From a bacterium HR23 (lineage in GTDB: Bacteria; Chloroflexota; Dehalococcoidia; Lucifugimonadales; HRBIN23): 24,534 bases of DNA. The notes beneath the pieces are model-generated. The model was not told the DNA's origin. It saw nothing but the letters and a program-made list of their open reading frames with translations, and ran no database searches. The position numbers and the translations under genes were made by a program. This document shows positions 22,122 to 24,534 of the stretch, one piece after another; within the stretch, counting starts at the first letter, position 1, and each line of letters begins with the position of its first letter. The stretch is taken from the NCBI GenBank assembly GCA_002923335.1, contig BEHZ01000007.1, forward strand, positions 1 through 24,534. Reading direction: 5' to 3'.

Positions 22122-23864
22122 ATGAGCAAACTGCCCAGCAGGGTGTTTGTTGTCGTCTTTTTGGGGATAGTGGCCGTGCTCACGGCCTGTCGGCCGGCCG
22201 TTGCGCCCACCCCTACGCCCACCACCGCCCCTGCCCCGGCCGTTGCCCCCACTCCCACCCCGACTCCGGTAACCGCTCCCGCCCCCACCCCTGCCGGCCC
22301 GACGCCCACGCCCTTTATCGCCCCCACACCTCGGGTAGCGGTAACCCCTACGCCCACGCCGGCCGTGGCCCGCGGCCCCAAACGGGGTGGGACCTTGCGC
22401 TTCGTCCCCCACGCCGACCCCGCTACCCTGGACCCCACCTGGACCACCGCCTACATCACCCGCAACTACGCCTACCACGTCTTTGATGTGCTCCTGGCAC
22501 GGGACGACAAGATGGAGATCCGTCCCCAGATGGTGGAGACCTGGCGGGTCAGCCCCGACGGCACCGAATACACCTTCACCCTGCGGGACGGCCTGCAGTT
22601 CCACGATGGCACCCCCGTAACCAGCGAAGAGGCTGTCCTTTCCCTCCAGCGATGGGGCAAGCAGGATGCCCAGGGGAAGATCGTCTTCTCCTTCGTGGAG
22701 AAGATTGAGCCCATAGACGCCAAGACCTTCCGCCTGAAACTGAAGGAGCCTTTGGGGCTGACCCTAGAAGCCATCGGCAAGCCCAGCAGTTACCTGCCGG
22801 TGGTGTTCAAGAAGGAGGACGCCCTGAAGCCACCCACGGAGCGGGCGGATGCCCGCATCGGCTCCGGCCCCTTCAAACTGGTCACTCACCAGCCGGGCAA
22901 CAAGTTGGAGTTCGTCCGCAACGACGCCTATAAGCCTCGCCCCGAACCACCCAGCGGGTTGGCCGGAGGCAAAATCGCATATGTGGACCGGATGGAGTGG
23001 CTCATTATGCCCGACCGAGCCACCGCCCTGGCAGCCCTGCGCACCGGCACCATAGACTACTTTGAAAACCCCCTGAACGACGACTTTGACACCCTCTCTC
23101 GCGACCCCAATATCCAGGTCTTTGTCGTGCCCTATGGTTATCAGGCTTGGCTGCGCTTCAATGTCCTGCACCCACCCTTTGACCAGGCTCTTGCTCGGCG
23201 GGCGGTGCAAATCGCAGCCGACCAGCCCACCTACTTGCGGGCTGCCTACGGACCAGAGCGTTTCTGGAACACGTGCTTGGCCCTCTTCCTCTGCGGAGGT
23301 CCGTGGGAGACTAACGCCGGCACCGAGTTCGCCCTCCGCGGGGACCTAGAGAAGGGGAGGCAGTGGCTACGGGAATCGGGCTACGACGGACGGCCCATTG
23401 TGGTCATCGCCCCAACCGACTTGCCCATCCTTTACAACGCCTCGGTAGTCACAAAGCAGTTGCTGGAGAAACTGGGAGCCAAAGTGGACTTCGTCTCCAC
23501 CGACTGGGCAACGGTGGTTACCCGCCGGGCTAAGAGGGAGCCTCCGGAGCAGGGCGGGTGGAACATCTTCCACACTCAGTGGATCTTTTTCGATGTGATG
23601 GACCCCTCTGTGCATCAAGGTATTACACCCTGGTTCGGGTTCTATACGAACCCGAAGATGGAGGCGCTCCGGGTTCAATGGGCCAAGGAGACCGACCCCG
23701 CCAAGCGCAAACAACTCGTGGACGAGATGCAGACGCTCTACTATGAAGATGTTCCCTTCATCAACCTGGGCCAGAACTTCCCTATCCGTGCTGCCCAGAA
23801 GTATGTGAAGGGTGTTATCAACCACCCGGTGCCTTTCCTGTGGAACATCTGGCTGGACCGGTAG
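22122..23864 (+). CDS. ABC transporter substrate-binding lipoprotein, peptide/nickel (SBP_bac_5) family
   Basis: Receptor for an oligopeptide-type ABC importer (Dpp/Opp/Nik group). 580 residues. The signal peptide ends at lipobox LTAC, with lipid-anchor Cys at residue 23. Residues ~24-86 form a long linker of Pro, Thr and Ala with repeated PTPTPT units, a spacer often seen on Chloroflexota lipoproteins. The binding domain starts at KRGGTLRFVPHADPATLDP, and family features follow: NYAYHVFDVLLARDD, PQMVETWRVSPDGTEYTFTLRDGLQFHDG, and the C-terminal EMQTLYYEDVPFINLGQ. Substrates in this family range from peptides to sugars and nickel; the permease just downstream (35-base gap) supports a transporter operon but does not define the ligand. 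Confidence 0.93.
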   Translation: MSKLPSRVFVVVFLGIVAVLTACRPAVAPTPTPTTAPAPAVAPTPTPTPVTAPAPTPAGPTPTPFIAPTPRVAVTPTPTPAVARGPKRGGTLRFVPHADPATLDPTWTTAYITRNYAYHVFDVLLARDDKMEIRPQMVETWRVSPDGTEYTFTLRDGLQFHDGTPVTSEEAVLSLQRWGKQDAQGKIVFSFVEKIEPIDAKTFRLKLKEPLGLTLEAIGKPSSYLPVVFKKEDALKPPTERADARIGSGPFKLVTHQPGNKLEFVRNDAYKPRPEPPSGLAGGKIAYVDRMEWLIMPDRATALAALRTGTIDYFENPLNDDFDTLSRDPNIQVFVVPYGYQAWLRFNVLHPPFDQALARRAVQIAADQPTYLRAAYGPERFWNTCLALFLCGGPWETNAGTEFALRGDLEKGRQWLRESGYDGRPIVVIAPTDLPILYNASVVTKQLLEKLGAKVDFVSTDWATVVTRRAKREPPEQGGWNIFHTQWIFFDVMDPSVHQGITPWFGFYTNPKMEALRVQWAKETDPAKRKQLVDEMQTLYYEDVPFINLGQNFPIRAAQKYVKGVINHPVPFLWNIWLDR

Positions 23865-23899
23865 GCTAACCCTGGAGCCAGCAGAGGGAGCACAAGGGC

Positions 23900-24434
23900 G
23901 TGTCCACCTATGTCATACAGCGCCTGCTGGCGGCCATCCCGGTGCTCTTGCTGGTGGGCCTCATCACCTTTGCTCTCCTGCGGGTCACTCCGGGCGACCC
24001 CGCCGCCGTGCTGGCCGGCGAGCACGCGACCCCGGAGAATATCGCGAAGATCCGCCAGCACCTAGGGCTAGACCAGCCCGTCTATGTGCAATTGGGCAAG
24101 TGGATAGGGCAAATCTTGCGGGGCGACCTAGGGGACTCCCTCTTCACAGGCTACAAGGTTACCACCCTCATCCGCCAGCGTCTGGAGCCCACGCTCTCCC
24201 TGGCCTTCCTGGCCGAGGTCATCGCTGTCTCTCTGGCCCTGCCCCTGGGCATTCTGGCAGCGTGGAGGGCAAACTCTTGGATTGACCGTGCGGTGATGGT
24301 CTTTGCGGTGCTGGGCTTTTCAGTGCCCGTCTTCTGGCTGGGGTTCAACCTCATCTGGCTCTTCTCCGTGAACCTGAACCTGCTCCCCGCCGCCGGATAT
24401 ACGCCTCTCAGCAAGGGCGTCTGGCCATGGCTCA
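23900..24434 (+). CDS. ABC transporter permease, DppB/OppB family, broken off at about residue 178
   Basis: Inner-membrane permease partner of the receptor just upstream. From the GTG at 23900 (GGG near 23896 is a weak ribosome site) the frame encodes YVIQRLLAAIPVLLLVGLITF, then LLRVTPGDPA and the LGLDQPVYVQ motif, a periplasmic DLGDSLFTG stretch, and several membrane segments through WLGFNLIWLF. It stops matching after GYTPLSKGVWPWL, where family members continue with a conserved membrane segment and the EAA loop. Complete DppB proteins have about 305-335 residues, so roughly the last 130 or more are missing. The frame itself stays open to the window end but is non-homologous after about 24434; see the aconitase fragment. 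Confidence 0.88.
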
Positions 24435-24534
24435 TTGGGCGACACCATCACGACGGATCACATCTCGCCCGCCGGCAGCATCGCCGTCAACAGCCCGGCC
24501 GGGCAGTATCTGATCTCCCGGGGGGTTCAGCCCG
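24435..24534 (+). CDS. acnA: Aconitase fragment in a different frame, at the window end
   Basis: The last 100 bases, read in a frame one base out of phase with the permease, encode 33 residues containing LGDTITTDHISPAG and NSPAGQYLISRGV. These are the hallmark residues of the C-terminal swivel domain of aconitate hydratase (typically GDSxTTDHISPAG). The codons just before (24420-24434) do not resemble the aconitase residues that normally precede this motif. So homology switches from ABC permease to aconitase between about 24431 and 24437. There is no start codon or ribosome site and both ends are missing. Most likely an assembly join of two unrelated loci at the contig end; a real recombination event cannot be excluded from sequence. 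Confidence 0.82.
   Translation, partial: MGDTITTDHISPAGSIAVNSPAGQYLISRGVQP

Noticed and set aside
24151..24435. Minus-strand open frame across the permease
   Set aside because: Basic, low-complexity shadow frame; the plus strand encodes a recognisable permease.
1..24534. tRNA genes, CRISPR arrays, insertion sequences, attachment sites
   Set aside because: None was recognised: no cloverleaf-like D/T-arm consensus, no evenly spaced identical repeats, no transposase or integrase motif.

Overview
The window looks like one metagenome-type contig from a GC-rich bacterium. It opens inside secD and ends about 100 bases after an abrupt break in a permease gene. The proline/threonine-rich linkers after lipoprotein cysteines, the gene content and the high GC would fit Chloroflexota (perhaps the Dehalococcoidia/SAR202 side). 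That placement is inference; no rRNA or marker gene here settles it. Gene density is high and most neighbours are only a few bases apart. No tRNA, rRNA, CRISPR array, phage gene or insertion sequence was seen.

Layout. 1-1575: the end of secD and all of secF (Sec export). 1572-2606 (minus): a zinc alcohol dehydrogenase. 2695-3937: DNA-repair endonuclease IV (nfo) and a small HExxH zincin. 4006-5120: a coiled-coil zinc-ribbon protein, then the RNase P RNA gene. 5132-7592: a minus-strand SDR oxidoreductase facing away from a nucleoside hydrolase and a MenG/UbiE-type methyltransferase.

7632-12985 is a transport and metabolism block. A complete TRAP transporter (dctP-dctQ-dctM), whose receptor resembles the 2-oxo-acid binder TakP, is flanked on each side by a D-2-hydroxyacid dehydrogenase. 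A strong GC stem-loop separates the receptor gene from the membrane genes.

12982-17328 (minus) is a thiamin-pyrimidine salvage operon: promoter, TPP riboswitch, intrinsic terminator, then thiZ, thiX, thiY, tenA and thiD. The TenA has Ser instead of the nucleophilic Cys and contains no cysteine at all. The first gene appears to lack an AUG/GUG/UUG start at a proper distance from its ribosome site.

17386-19794 (plus): birA, transcribed almost without a leader, then two SDR genes. The second SDR has lost most of its cofactor motif and its catalytic lysine. 19778-21941 (minus): nfeD and a slipin, a membrane protease/stomatin pair coupled by a TAATG overlap. 22004-24434 (plus): a peptide-type ABC transporter receptor lipoprotein under a good sigma-70 promoter and the first part of its permease. 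At about 24434 the permease homology stops, and the last 100 bases encode an aconitase fragment in another frame, most likely an assembly chimera at the contig end.

The best leads are the Cys-less TenA in a riboswitch-controlled pyrimidine operon without a visible deformylase gene, the TRAP/2-hydroxyacid dehydrogenase block, and the active/degenerate SDR pair. I found no clearly novel defence or mobile system.
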